The notes under the pieces: generated by a model
Databases searched by the model: none
What the model saw: only the letters and a program-made list of their open reading frames with translations
What the model was told of the DNA's origin: nothing
Assembly (NCBI GenBank): GCA_026400645.1
Contig: JAPLOP010000001.1
Span: forward strand, 15,097-59,902
DNA: 44,806 nucleotides
From: Alphaproteobacteria bacterium
Lineage (GTDB): Bacteria; Pseudomonadota; Alphaproteobacteria; Paracaedibacterales; CAIULA01
Direction of reading: 5' to 3'
Made by a program: the position numbers and the translations under genes
Part shown: piece after piece, positions 1 to 8,183 of the stretch
Position numbering within the stretch: the first letter of the stretch is position 1
Layout: every line of letters begins with the position of its first letter

Positions 1-267
1 TCCAACCCCTTGCCGGGCCCGTCGATGCATTGGCATTCGCGTGATGTCGACCTGATCCAGGTAAACAGACCCCCTGTCGGGTTGAATTAACCCTGTCATA
101 ATTGAAAAACACGTTGTTTTCCCGGCACCGTTGGGCCCAAGAAGGCCGACCGCCTCCCCCTGTTTTAGGTATAAATTTATCCCCATCAAAACAGGGCGCT
201 TGCCAAAGGTTTTAAAAATATTATGGGCGCATAAAGCATCTAATGGGGGAGTGAATGGACTGGGCAT
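1..267 (-). CDS. lptB: LptB, LPS export ABC transporter ATPase (3' part outside window)
   Basis: The cytoplasmic ATPase of the LptB2FGC complex drives lipopolysaccharide out of the inner membrane. Only the first 88 codons or so are present. The translation begins MPSPFTPPLDAL and runs into an ABC domain with a complete Walker A motif, GPNGAGKTT, followed by TGLIQPDRGSVYLDQVDIT, which is typical of LptB. The start codon overlaps the lptA stop codon (TAATG), so the two are translationally coupled. The identification rests on the Walker A region and on position after lptC and lptA. The Q-loop, signature and Walker B lie beyond the window edge. Confidence 0.88.
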   Translation of the reverse strand, partial: MPSPFTPPLDALCAHNIFKTFGKRPVLMGINLYLKQGEAVGLLGPNGAGKTTCFSIMTGLIQPDRGSVYLDQVDITRMPMHRRARQGVG

Positions 268-1025
268 TAATTCTTCTTTTTTACGGGTTGTTCGATTTCT
301 GCCTGAACGCGTTTCCCTTGTGGGGTTTTTTTAATCACATATGTACCGGATTCAAGGTTAATCGTGGCTTCGTCACCCATGATCTTGTTGCCATCCTTAA
401 GGATCACGACATTTTTTTCGCAATCGATATGTTCGGGGATTTTTGAATTGTTGATGTTAGCCGGGACATAAACACATTTTCCGGCCGATGCGTTTAAATC
501 TTTCATGATAAAAGTAACATGCCCTTCGGCCGTAATGTATCTCACATCATTTTTTGAATTTTCTTTGTACTTGTCGGCAGAATCAACAAATCGAACCAAA
601 AAATGATCGGCGGCCAAAGTTTGCTTTTGATCCCGGGGGCCTTTTTCGGCATGGGCATGACCTGTAACCTCTGACTGATTTTTGGTCAGGTTATATTCCA
701 TCATATCCCCCGTGATGAGGATTGCATGTGGATCTGGTTCTACATTCACAGCGAAAGAATGAAATCCGGAACACAAAAGAAGACTACTGACCAGGCTCTG
801 TCCCCGAACTCTAAATACCGCAGAAATTCGAGTGATATGCCCGTTTTTTTCTTGTCGGTTTATAGAAACACCCCCGTCATCCCGTGGCTTGACCACGGGA
901 TGACCCATGTATTCCGTTGTGGATCCCGTGGTCAAGCCACGGGATGACGGGGGGCGGTCTTGTGGCGGGGGGCGGTCTTGTGTAATGTGGAGCTTAGGGA
1001 CAGAGCCTAACACTGTATTTTTCAT
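267..1025 (-). CDS. lptA: LptA, periplasmic LPS transport protein, with a repeat element inserted in its N-terminus
   Basis: LptA bridges the periplasm between LptC and LptD and carries LPS. The mature part, from about residue 90, has the beta-jellyroll pattern of OstA/LptA (ITGDMMEYN, AEGHVTFIMKD, GDEATINLESGTYVI). At 252 residues it is longer than usual. Residues 7-77 are encoded by a 214-bp palindromic element (794-1007) with proline/arginine-rich, low-complexity translation. The six codons before it (MKNTVL) and the stretch after it (LVSSLLLCSGFHSFA) together read as a normal signal peptide that the element has split. The ATG lies three bases after the lptC stop. No standard start codon suits a signal peptide downstream of the element, so the long form is probably translated or export is impaired. 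Function by family is secure; the state of the signal peptide is inferred. Confidence 0.85.
   Translation of the reverse strand: MKNTVLGSVPKLHITQDRPPPQDRPPSSRGLTTGSTTEYMGHPVVKPRDDGGVSINRQEKNGHITRISAVFRVRGQSLVSSLLLCSGFHSFAVNVEPDPHAILITGDMMEYNLTKNQSEVTGHAHAEKGPRDQKQTLAADHFLVRFVDSADKYKENSKNDVRYITAEGHVTFIMKDLNASAGKCVYVPANINNSKIPEHIDCEKNVVILKDGNKIMGDEATINLESGTYVIKKTPQGKRVQAEIEQPVKKKN
794..1007. mobile_element. Palindromic MITE-like element inside lptA
   Basis: The element is bounded by 18-bp imperfect terminal inverted repeats (794-811 and 990-1007, sharing GGGACAGAGCC). It contains a perfect 31-bp inverted repeat with arms at 871-901 and 923-953 and a 21-bp loop. Each arm holds a smaller hairpin with core CCGTGGCTTGACCACGG. 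A short tandem duplication next to it encodes QDRPP twice. No transposase is encoded. A related copy lies at 41606-41690, where even the loop sequence is recognisable in reverse orientation. It resembles the Rickettsia palindromic elements that sit in frame within genes; common descent with them is not claimed. Confidence 0.8.
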
Positions 1026-1028
1026 GTT

Positions 1029-1601
1029 CTATTGAACCTTACTTTCTCGAATAGTCAATTCCGGTTTACCAAGAAAGATAATTCTTTGCCCCTGGTCCAA
1101 CACTTTAAATCCGTGCGCCCTGATAAAGGTTTGCTCTTTCTGCCCTTCTACCGGGGCATTATTTTCCGCCGTTCCATCATTAAAATTGATGGTTGCTTCT
1201 GTTGTTTGCAGGTGAAAACCATTGTTATGGTCCAAACGAACATTCCCCGAGATCATGATTGTTTTTTCTGTTTTATTATACAAGCCCTCGTCGGCCTTTA
1301 ACGCCAATTCACCCCCACCATCAAGAGCTAGCTGCAGTTGCAGTTCTTTTAACAGGACTTCCTTTCCTGAAATTTCATGCCCTTTATTGGAATGCACCAC
1401 ATAAGATTTTCCTTTGTTGGATTCACCGCGATAGCGCAATTTCTCCGCCCCATTAACGTTGTCTGCTGTAGCCGATGTCAGCTCAATAAAGGATGGCTTG
1501 GTTGGCCATAAAATAGCCGCAAAAACCAATCCCATGCTGAACACCAAAAGACCATACTTAAGGCAAGGCAAATATTTTCTGATACACCCCTTCCCGATCA
1601 T
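1029..1601 (-). CDS. lptC: LptC, inner-membrane LPS export protein
   Basis: LptC is a bitopic protein that takes LPS from LptB2FG and passes it to LptA. The 190-residue length matches the family. One membrane segment lies at about residues 14-32 (YGLLVFSMGLVFAAILWP). The rest is a periplasmic jellyroll with the repeating ADEGLYNKTEKTIMISGNV and TTEATINFNDGTA patterns of the LptA/LptC superfamily. It starts four bases upstream of the end of the peroxiredoxin gene's stop codon region and ends three bases before the lptA ATG. It therefore belongs to one minus-strand operon, accA-prx-lptC-lptA-lptB. Confidence 0.85.
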   Translation of the reverse strand: MIGKGCIRKYLPCLKYGLLVFSMGLVFAAILWPTKPSFIELTSATADNVNGAEKLRYRGESNKGKSYVVHSNKGHEISGKEVLLKELQLQLALDGGGELALKADEGLYNKTEKTIMISGNVRLDHNNGFHLQTTEATINFNDGTAENNAPVEGQKEQTFIRAHGFKVLDQGQRIIFLGKPELTIRESKVQ

Positions 1602-1605
1602 TTAT

Positions 1606-2088
1606 TTACAGAGCATCCAAAATATGGTCCGCACTTGTCAGGCTACAGGCAGATAACGGCTCGATTTCCAAACGCGTAACAACACCATTTTTCACAACCA
1701 TCAGGTACCTTTGCGACCTTATCCCCATCCCATTGGCGGATAAATCGACATCCAAGCCAACGGCTTTTGTAAGGTCAGCATTTCCATCAGCAATCATGAT
1801 GACGGAATCCTGAACATTTTGGTTGTCTGCCCATGCGCCCATCACAAAGACATCATTAACGGAAAGGCAAATAATTTGATCGATGCCCTTTTCCTTTAAT
1901 TTATCTTTATTCTTAATAAAGCCAGGCAGGTGCTGAGCAGAACAAACGGGCGTGAATGCACCCGGCAGGGCAAACACAATGGATGTTTTATTGTTAAACA
2001 AATCATCCGTCGTTATATCAACGGCGCCATTCGACGTTACTTGCTTTACAGAAATGGTTGGAATTTTGTCGCCAATTTTTACGGTCAT
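1606..2088 (-). CDS. Peroxiredoxin, Prx5 type
   Basis: A 160-residue cytosolic thiol peroxidase that reduces hydrogen peroxide and organic hydroperoxides. The peroxidatic cysteine is C49 in the motif PGAFTPVCS, which marks the Prx5/PrxII subfamily. The conserved arginine is in GIRSQRYLMVV and the C-terminal part reads RLEIEPLSACSLTSADHIL. A second cysteine in SACS could act as the resolving residue. An AAGGA-like ribosome binding site stands before the ATG. The gene follows accA by 30 nt and lies against lptC, an unusual partner for envelope genes. The reductant (glutaredoxin or thioredoxin) cannot be told from sequence. Confidence 0.88.
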   Translation of the reverse strand: MTVKIGDKIPTISVKQVTSNGAVDITTDDLFNNKTSIVFALPGAFTPVCSAQHLPGFIKNKDKLKEKGIDQIICLSVNDVFVMGAWADNQNVQDSVIMIADGNADLTKAVGLDVDLSANGMGIRSQRYLMVVKNGVVTRLEIEPLSACSLTSADHILDAL

Positions 2089-2118
2089 AAACGGAATCCT
2101 TTATTATGAAAATTAATA

Positions 2119-3075
2119 TTACGCCAGTGTCTTTTCGCCCATCGTTAGGTATTTCTTTCGACGTGAATTCAGCAAGGTAGCGCTGTCTTTATTGGATAGA
2201 AATTGGAGGGATTTTTCAATAATTTCCTTGACCTGCTTTGTGATAGCTTGCTTGTACCGATGCGCGCCCCCCACTGGTTCCGCAATGATATGATCGATCA
2301 CGCCCAATTGATAAAGGTTTTGCGCCGTTAAGCGTTGAGCCTCCGCAGCCTCTGGTGCACTTGACGCGCTCCGCCACAGGATAGAGGCGCATCCCTCAGG
2401 GGAAATTACCGAATAAATGGAATGCTCCAACATCAACACAAGGTCAGCTGCAGCAATGGCAATAGCACCACCTGATCCTCCTTCGCCGATGATAATACTC
2501 AACAAAGGGACCTTGATTTTAAGACAGGTTTCTATACAGCGGGCGATTGCTTCAGCTTGACCGCGTTCCTCGGCATCTATTCCCGGATAAGCCCCTGCCG
2601 TATCAACAAAAGTCACAACGGGAATCTTAAGGCGATCAGCCAGTTCCATTAATCGTTTTGCTTTTCGATACCCTTCGGGTTTTGCCATGCCAAAGTTATG
2701 CTTAATACGGGATTCGGTATCATTCCCCTTTTGTTGCCCGATAACCATGACAGTTCGGCCCGATATGCTTCCGATCCCGCCGATAATTGCACAATCTTCG
2801 GCGAAACATCTGTCCCCCGACAATGTCACAAAATCATCAACCAATGACGACAGGTAATCAAAAAATTTCGGCCGATCAGGATGACGCGCCACCTGCACTT
2901 TTTGCCACGGAGTTAGGTTGCTGTACGTTTGCCTTAGCAATCGATCAGCCCTAGTTTGAAGGCGGGAAACTTCATCCGCAATATTCAAATCCCCAGTATT
3001 GGCCAAGTGTTTCAGGTTTTCTATTTTTCCTTCTAATTCAGCAACTGGGCGTTCAAACTCTAGGAATTTTATCAT
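2119..3075 (-). CDS. accA: Acetyl-CoA carboxylase carboxyltransferase subunit alpha
   Basis: With AccD this forms the carboxyltransferase that moves CO2 from biotin-BCCP to acetyl-CoA, giving malonyl-CoA for fatty acid synthesis. The 318-residue length is the family's usual length. It opens with the N-terminal helix MIKFLEFERPVAELEGKIE and has the CoA and carboxybiotin pocket motifs (GRTVMVIGQQKGND, TFVDTAGAYPGIDAEERGQ, GEGGSGGAIAIAAADLVLMLEHSIYSVISPEG). accD is not nearby, which is common. It is the first gene of the minus-strand run that continues through the peroxiredoxin to lptB. Confidence 0.96.
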   Translation of the reverse strand: MIKFLEFERPVAELEGKIENLKHLANTGDLNIADEVSRLQTRADRLLRQTYSNLTPWQKVQVARHPDRPKFFDYLSSLVDDFVTLSGDRCFAEDCAIIGGIGSISGRTVMVIGQQKGNDTESRIKHNFGMAKPEGYRKAKRLMELADRLKIPVVTFVDTAGAYPGIDAEERGQAEAIARCIETCLKIKVPLLSIIIGEGGSGGAIAIAAADLVLMLEHSIYSVISPEGCASILWRSASSAPEAAEAQRLTAQNLYQLGVIDHIIAEPVGGAHRYKQAITKQVKEIIEKSLQFLSNKDSATLLNSRRKKYLTMGEKTLA

Positions 3076-3381
3076 AATTCATTATCGCATATATTACTTT
3101 TATTGCATTGTAAAACTTCCCTATTAACAAATCAAGGAAAGTTATGGTCAGCGTGCGAGCTCACATCAAATGAGACTCCGCTGCAGCCCCGGAACAGATA
3201 TCCCGAATATACTCCACACTTCACTTCGTTCGTTCGCCATGACGACGTCTTTGCGATGAGGGCAAAACCCATCGAGCAATCCAGAATTTTAAACAATTGA
3301 TTGGCAATTTGTGAAAATAGTATTATATCGAACTCAGAAATTCATCCCCCCAAAGATTTAATCCTTTGAGGGGCGAAACGG
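3076..3381. repeat. Intergenic stretch with two dispersed repeat fragments
   Basis: No credible gene is seen here. Positions 3161-3196 hold a unit beginning CACATCAAATGAGACTCC that recurs at 4784-4817. Positions 3218-3290 hold a version of the palindromic repeat that pairs TTCGTTCGTTCGCCATGACG with a tail ending GAGCAATCCAG. Positions 3318-3333 (TTATATCGAACTCAG) match the terminal repeat of the element at 24272-24439, without a visible partner. A hairpin at 3346-3374 (CCCCAAAG/CTTTGAGGGG) follows the exporter gene but has no T-tract. Confidence 0.6.
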
Positions 3382-4575
3382 TTATTGCTGGCGCATGATG
3401 ATTTTTTGAATGCCCATCATAAAGATCGCAATGCCCAAGAAATACAAAGGCATTGGCAACAATGTGCCATTATGCAAAATACCCATGCCAAAGGTAAACA
3501 GTGATATCAAGCAGTAATAAAAGAAACCGAATAGGCTGGATGCGGTCCCAATGCACCATTTATAATCTACAAGCGCCAAAGCCAAAGCATTGCTTGTTAT
3601 CATACAATTTCCAAACATCAGGGTCATTTGGCTGATAATTGTGATTATCACCATCAGATAATTTGGCAAAGACAGCATGCAATGATGAACAAGGGCAAAT
3701 CCGCTAAACACTGCGGCCGATATCATCATAATCCAAAGACCATAATCCATGATGGCTTGAGGAGCACAATAAGAATGCATCTTTTTAGACAATTCCCCAC
3801 CCATCATTGTGGCAATTGCAATAACAACAAAACTAAGCCCATATTCACTGGGCAAAAGACCCAATCCTTTGATCAGATAAAATGATCCTTCGGCAAAATA
3901 GCTAAAAGATATGCCATTGCAGGCCGCCACAATCAGACCAAAGCCAACAACCCTTTTGTTTGTCCCAAGCTTGCAAGCAACGTTGATTATGGATACAGGC
4001 TGCCTGTTGTCCGCATGATGTGTTTCTGGTAACTTTGCCAACACAAACAGTGTCAAAATAATGGCAAAACCTATCAAAAATAAAAATATGCTGGGCCAAC
4101 CAAAGCGCTCTGCGATGACACCACCAACGACAGGACCAATGGCAGGAAAAACAGCCAAGGCGCTGCCTATGGATGAATAGACTTTGCCCAACTTTGGACC
4201 ATGAAAAGCATCACGACAAATGGCTTGACCCAAAACGCTGCCGATGCTTCCACCGAACGCCTGAACAAAGCGACCGATCATTAACATAGTCATATTTGCT
4301 GAAAGATAGCAGATAATGCATCCAGCAATAAAAACGACAAGGCCCACTATAACACAGGGTTTTCGTCCCAATTTATCAGAAAGCTTACCCCAAAAAAGTG
4401 TGCCAACAGCAAACCCAAAAAGATAAATGGTTAGTGTGTATTCCACCATCGATTCTGACGCCTGTAAAGCATGCGCTATGTCAGGCAAAGAAGGCGTGTA
4501 AACGGTTTCAGAAAGTTGCGAAAGACCCGCAATTAAAACAATAAGCCAAACAGCTGGCGATAAAACGTGTATCAT
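3382..4575 (-). CDS. Bcr/CflA-type multidrug efflux MFS transporter
   Basis: A 12-helix major facilitator of the drug:H+ antiporter-1 group, expected in the inner membrane and probably exporting drugs or small metabolites. The family signs are the opening LSETVYTPSLPDIAHAL, the loop 2-3 motif GKLSDKLGRKP, and GRFVQAFGGSIGSVLGQAICRD followed by GPVVGGVIAERFGW. I chose the ATG at 4575 because GGAG lies 9 nt before it. An in-frame start 20 codons upstream lacks a ribosome binding site and adds a poorly matching leader. That leaves 397 residues, normal for Bcr/CflA. It is flanked on both sides by repeat-bearing spacers. The substrate is unknown. Confidence 0.82.
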   Translation of the reverse strand: MIHVLSPAVWLIVLIAGLSQLSETVYTPSLPDIAHALQASESMVEYTLTIYLFGFAVGTLFWGKLSDKLGRKPCVIVGLVVFIAGCIICYLSANMTMLMIGRFVQAFGGSIGSVLGQAICRDAFHGPKLGKVYSSIGSALAVFPAIGPVVGGVIAERFGWPSIFLFLIGFAIILTLFVLAKLPETHHADNRQPVSIINVACKLGTNKRVVGFGLIVAACNGISFSYFAEGSFYLIKGLGLLPSEYGLSFVVIAIATMMGGELSKKMHSYCAPQAIMDYGLWIMMISAAVFSGFALVHHCMLSLPNYLMVIITIISQMTLMFGNCMITSNALALALVDYKWCIGTASSLFGFFYYCLISLFTFGMGILHNGTLLPMPLYFLGIAIFMMGIQKIIMRQQ

Positions 4576-4970
4576 AAAAAAACTCCGACATTTAAATTCA
4601 AAATTAAGCAATATTATAGCGTTCCCTGTTTTCAAGGGTTGCCGAAAAACCTAACTTTCCAACTTAAACGACGACGATTTTCTTCATTTTAATATCCGAT
4701 ATAAAGCGATAATTTGCAGTTTCATGGTATGTGTAACGGATTCGTTTGTCTAGATATTTCTTGTGCGGTGTGCGGGTTCACATCAAATGAGACTCCGCTG
4801 CAGCCTCGGAATGAACACTCTCAATATACTGCATAGGCGTTAATACTACAGTTGCCAATCTATAACAACAATCTAGCTTTGTCATGGTGCTTCAGTACAC
4901 AATAAATGGACCCTGTATCAAGAATGACATATTTTGATTTTTCATGCTGTGGCCCTGAAAATTATGCCCC
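4576..4970. repeat. Intergenic region with a copy of the CACATCAAATGAG repeat
   Basis: About 395 bp without a gene. A 34-bp unit at 4784-4817 is nearly identical to 3161-3194 (CACATCAAATGAGACTCCGC at its core). A weaker relative stands at 7390-7425, upstream of rpoZ. The remainder is AT-rich and must hold the promoter of the minus-strand exporter gene. No clear terminator for cysS was seen, since it ends from the other side at 4971. Confidence 0.55.
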
Positions 4971-6335
4971 CTACGCCCGACGCCATGTGGTGCCCGACGA
5001 CGTATCCTCCAGCTGGATGCCGTTCTCCAACAAAAATATCCGGATTCGATCAGATTCGGCGAAATCCTTATTTTGCCGGGCGATGCGACGGTTTTCTATC
5101 AGTGATTCTATTTCGGAGCTGCCCAGACCCCCAGATTGGTCTTGTTGTAACCATTGCAAGGGAGGTTGCTGCAAAAGACCCAAAAGACCAGCCGATCGTT
5201 TTAACAGGCTCCCGAGTCGTTTTTTCTGCGCACTATCATTCGTTTTATAAATTTGGTGCACCAGTTGATGGAGGTGACTGATCGCCAACGGAGTATTCAG
5301 GTCATCTGCCAACGCCTGATAGACATCGGAATCAATCGGACCTTCTTCCTGTTCTGTGGTGTTTAAGGCTGCATACCAGCGATCGAGAGCCTGCTTAGCC
5401 CGCACCAGCGTATCATCAGACCAATCAAAGGGTTGGCGATAATGTGTCATCAGCAAAGCTAGCCGAATCGATTCACCAGCGTGCTCTTGCAACAAATCAT
5501 GAACCGTGAAAAAATTACCTAGGGATTTGGACATCTTATCGCCATGAACTGTCAAATGCCCATTATGCAACCAATAACGAGCCATCAATTCCGTTCCGTG
5601 GGCGCAGCAACTTTGCGCAATTTCATTCTCATGATGCGGAAAAATCAGATCAATTCCGCCACCATGGATGTCAAAAGTCTGCCCCAAATAAGCCTGACTC
5701 ATGGCCGAACATTCAATGTGCCACCCGGGCCGCCCTCTGCTCCACGGACTGTCCCACCCTGGTAAATCGGGAGTTGATGGTTTCCATAACACAAAATCCC
5801 CCGGCTCCTTTTTATAGGGGGCAACCTCAACACGGGCACCAGCCAGCAGTTCGTCTTGATTTCGCCCTGATAATCGGCCGTAAACCGGATATGTATTTAC
5901 GCTAAATAACACATGCCCATCGGCCTCGTACGCATGACCCCGCTCAATAAGTCGCTGGATCATGTCAATCATTTGCGGGATATGATCTGTTGCACGAGGT
6001 TCGATCGTCGGCGGTAATGTCCCAAGGGCGGCCATATCATCATGGTAATCCTGAATCGTGCGATTAGTCAGCTCGCCAATACTAATCCCCAGTTTTAGGC
6101 TGGCTGCATTAATTTTATCATCCACATCCGTGATATTGCGAACATAGGTCACCTTTGGAAATTGAGCCTGCAGCAAACGATACAGCACATCAAACACAAC
6201 AACAGGGCGTGCATTCCCCAAGTGAGCGCGATCATAGACCGTTGGGCCGCAAACATACATCCGTACATGATCCGGATCCAGGGGGATGAAAGGTTCCTTT
6301 TGACGAGACAGGCTATTATAGAAGGTAAGCGACAT
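4971..6335 (-). CDS. cysS: Cysteinyl-tRNA synthetase
   Basis: A class I aminoacyl-tRNA synthetase charging tRNA-Cys in the cytosol. Its 454 residues are close to the E. coli enzyme. C29 in MYVCGPTVYD is the first zinc ligand; the HIGH box appears as HLGN at residues 38-41. Further zinc ligands sit in WHIECSAM and in HGGGIDLIFPHHENE. The KMSKS loop is intact in HGDKMSKSLGN at about residue 270. The C-terminal anticodon-binding part (NKDFAESDRIRIFLLENGIQLEDT) is typical. It appears to be transcribed alone. Confidence 0.97.
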   Translation of the reverse strand: MSLTFYNSLSRQKEPFIPLDPDHVRMYVCGPTVYDRAHLGNARPVVVFDVLYRLLQAQFPKVTYVRNITDVDDKINAASLKLGISIGELTNRTIQDYHDDMAALGTLPPTIEPRATDHIPQMIDMIQRLIERGHAYEADGHVLFSVNTYPVYGRLSGRNQDELLAGARVEVAPYKKEPGDFVLWKPSTPDLPGWDSPWSRGRPGWHIECSAMSQAYLGQTFDIHGGGIDLIFPHHENEIAQSCCAHGTELMARYWLHNGHLTVHGDKMSKSLGNFFTVHDLLQEHAGESIRLALLMTHYRQPFDWSDDTLVRAKQALDRWYAALNTTEQEEGPIDSDVYQALADDLNTPLAISHLHQLVHQIYKTNDSAQKKRLGSLLKRSAGLLGLLQQPPLQWLQQDQSGGLGSSEIESLIENRRIARQNKDFAESDRIRIFLLENGIQLEDTSSGTTWRRA

Positions 6336-6381
6336 AGATAATATTATTCCTCTGTTTCATTGATTGCGTTTGTTTTTATTA

Positions 6382-7314
6382 CTATTGAAGATCGTACTGA
6401 CCATAACCCCAGGGTATCTCATCTGTGCATTTCCATGTATGATCCCAATCCATATCATTTCTAATAAAATCTACAACGATTTTGCATAATTTCCCTTTAG
6501 TAGCCAGGTTATGATAACGAAATACATAATCCCCATGAGTAATAAGATAGGGCCTTGTGTCATCAAAAGTTCTTTTTGTTGCAGAGATTTCAAATTCCCA
6601 AATACTTTCCCCTGACTTTAGCATTCGCCGCAAGGTATCTTTTTCCCAAATGCATATTTGAAGGGATGCTCTGTAAGAGCCTTTTTGAGCTTTTCGAGTA
6701 AGAGACAGGGGACGAGAGACGATTTCTCCGCCCTCTAATCGACCTGGATCTTTTTGAAGCTCCATGTAGGGCGCATTTGTTTCTTTCATAAAATTAAAAA
6801 GGTCCGCAAATCGTTTTTCAGAAACATTTTCATAGATAATATAATCATCCAGGACGATCAGAACATATTTTGTCGGGATAACATCCAAAGCCTTAAGCAT
6901 ATTATCGGACCAACTTTTTTCTTCATCTATTTTGATATTTACAATTCTTTCATGATTAATTTTTTTCCGCCCTGTTATCAAATATATACTCGAAGAGCGC
7001 AGCGACCCCGTTTTCAACCACGGCATATTTTTAAACAAAAAATGAAAAAATGGGCTCCATAATTCTGAATATTTATCACAGCTAGGAACAAGAATAGACA
7101 GATCTTTGATTTCTGGAACCAGATGATCTTGTGGGTTGGCCTGCTTTAAAAACCCCTGCACATCGATATCATTTTTGAAATCTGTGGGGGAAGATATATT
7201 TATTTTTACTTCCTCCTCTGTATATTTTTTATATACAAAATCAAAAATAGTCAGGCCGAGATATAAACTCACAATTGCGATCGACAGCAAAAACCAAATT
7301 TTCTTAAAACTCAA
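6382..7314 (-). CDS. Membrane-anchored glycosyltransferase-like protein
   Basis: A 310-residue protein with one N-terminal membrane segment (residues 5-26, IWFLLSIAIVSLYLGLTIF) and a soluble domain. That domain opens like a GT-A fold (LSILVPSCDKYSELWSPFF) and contains YVLIVLDDYIIYENV, where the DD pair could bind metal and nucleotide sugar. Similar proteins occur in surface polysaccharide loci, but no such locus is seen here. The start is a TTG with AAGGA 8 nt before it; no ATG start suits. It follows the cysS region with 46 nt between and is more AT-rich than cysS. The fold assignment comes from motif shape only; donor, acceptor and topology are unknown. Confidence 0.5.
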   Translation of the reverse strand: MSFKKIWFLLSIAIVSLYLGLTIFDFVYKKYTEEEVKINISSPTDFKNDIDVQGFLKQANPQDHLVPEIKDLSILVPSCDKYSELWSPFFHFLFKNMPWLKTGSLRSSSIYLITGRKKINHERIVNIKIDEEKSWSDNMLKALDVIPTKYVLIVLDDYIIYENVSEKRFADLFNFMKETNAPYMELQKDPGRLEGGEIVSRPLSLTRKAQKGSYRASLQICIWEKDTLRRMLKSGESIWEFEISATKRTFDDTRPYLITHGDYVFRYHNLATKGKLCKIVVDFIRNDMDWDHTWKCTDEIPWGYGQYDLQ

Positions 7315-7575
7315 ACCCCTATTCCTTCTTTATATCAAGATAAATGGAGAGTGTAATACATAACCAATCCAAGCGAAACTATTTCATTTTATATGTGCGA
7401 ATTCCCATCAGATGAGGCCGCTCTTCTGTGAGTCTTCACTAACTTCCCTATGGGTCTGACCCCGCAGAATAATGCCTGAAGCATAGCAAGATTAGCTTGA
7501 TTTTTCTAGGATTAGCGGGATAGTTCTTGTATTATGTCCAAAGTTATCTTGTTTTTTCAAAAAAAAGGAATCCCC

Positions 7576-7992
7576 ATGGCCCGCGTCACAGTTGAAGATT
7601 GCATTCTGAATGTTCCCAATCGATTTGAACTTGTTCTTTTAGCCGCAAAGCGCGCCCGTGAAATTGCCGCAGGGTCAAGCCTGACAGTTTCCCGCAACAA
7701 CGATAAAAATCCAGTCGTTTCTTTGCGTGAAATATCCGAGAACACAATCTCTATCGAGGGCCTGAGAGCGGGCGTCATTAAAGGTATGCAAAAAACTGTC
7801 TTTGTTGATGATGTTGAAAGTGTCCTTGATGAAGAGCTGCAGGACGTGATGAAGGCGGAACAAGGTTGGAATCCAGGCGAATTTAATCCCAAAGAATTTA
7901 GCATAACCGACGGGGACGAAGACGGAATCGAAGAAGATGAGGATGAAGATGAAGAAGATGCTGATAGTGAAGCAAGCGAAGAGGAAATCTAG
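7576..7992 (+). CDS. rpoZ: RNA polymerase omega subunit with long acidic tail
   Basis: Omega binds beta-prime and helps RNA polymerase assemble. The family core is residues 1-60: [30 protein letters not shown], then the NPVVSLREI motif. The ATG at 7576 is preceded by AGGA; the frame is open 14 codons upstream but without support. The protein is 138 residues, and residues 107-138 are almost entirely Asp and Glu, an exaggerated form of the acidic tail seen in some alphaproteobacterial omegas. Upstream (7388-7440) lies a degenerate copy of the repeat found at 3161 and 4784. Directly after the stop comes an orphan copy of a CtrA-type promoter. Confidence 0.9.
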   Translation: MARVTVEDCILNVPNRFELVLLAAKRAREIAAGSSLTVSRNNDKNPVVSLREISENTISIEGLRAGVIKGMQKTVFVDDVESVLDEELQDVMKAEQGWNPGEFNPKEFSITDGDEDGIEEDEDEDEEDADSEASEEEI

Positions 7993-8034
7993 ATTTTCTT
8001 AACAGATTGTTAATAGGTTGTGTTTTAGCCTTGC
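7993..8034 (+). promoter_or_regulatory. Orphan copy of a CtrA-box promoter after rpoZ
   Basis: Positions 7999-8013 read TTAACAGATTGTTAA, a TTAA-N7-TTAA site. The surrounding 42 bases match 9797-9838, the promoter of the first six-cysteine gene, at all but about two positions. Here the similarity stops just before the -10 box and runs into a palindromic element. No plus-strand gene follows. It is either a leftover from duplication or drives an unrecognised RNA. Confidence 0.6.
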
Positions 8035-8183
8035 GCCATTTTTAAAAATGATTGGTGAGTTTCCTGGATGGCCACGCTCTCTGCGATCGTCGGCCATCAC
8101 AACGTCATTGCGATGAGGGCGAAGCCCAATGAGCAATCCAGAAAGCGTCGTTGACACTCATGAGGATTTCTTGAAAATGGCAT
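8033..8183. mobile_element. MITE-like palindromic element overlapping a gene end
   Basis: The terminal inverted repeats are GCGCCATTTTTAAAAATG (8033-8050) and ATTTCTTGAAAATGGCAT (8166-8183), matching those at 9545, 18147 and 42682. The interior carries the common GTTTCCTGGATGGCCAC and GAGCAATCCAG parts. The right end encodes the last eight codons and the stop of the minus-strand gene that ends at 8158. No transposase. Confidence 0.65.

Noticed and set aside
3103-3300. Open frame in the spacer upstream of accA
   Set aside because: Made largely of dispersed repeat sequence, with no ribosome binding site; the same repeats are non-coding elsewhere.
3346-3374. CCCCAAAG/CTTTGAGGGG hairpin as a terminator of the exporter gene
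   Set aside because: No T-tract follows on either strand, so it cannot be called a rho-independent terminator.
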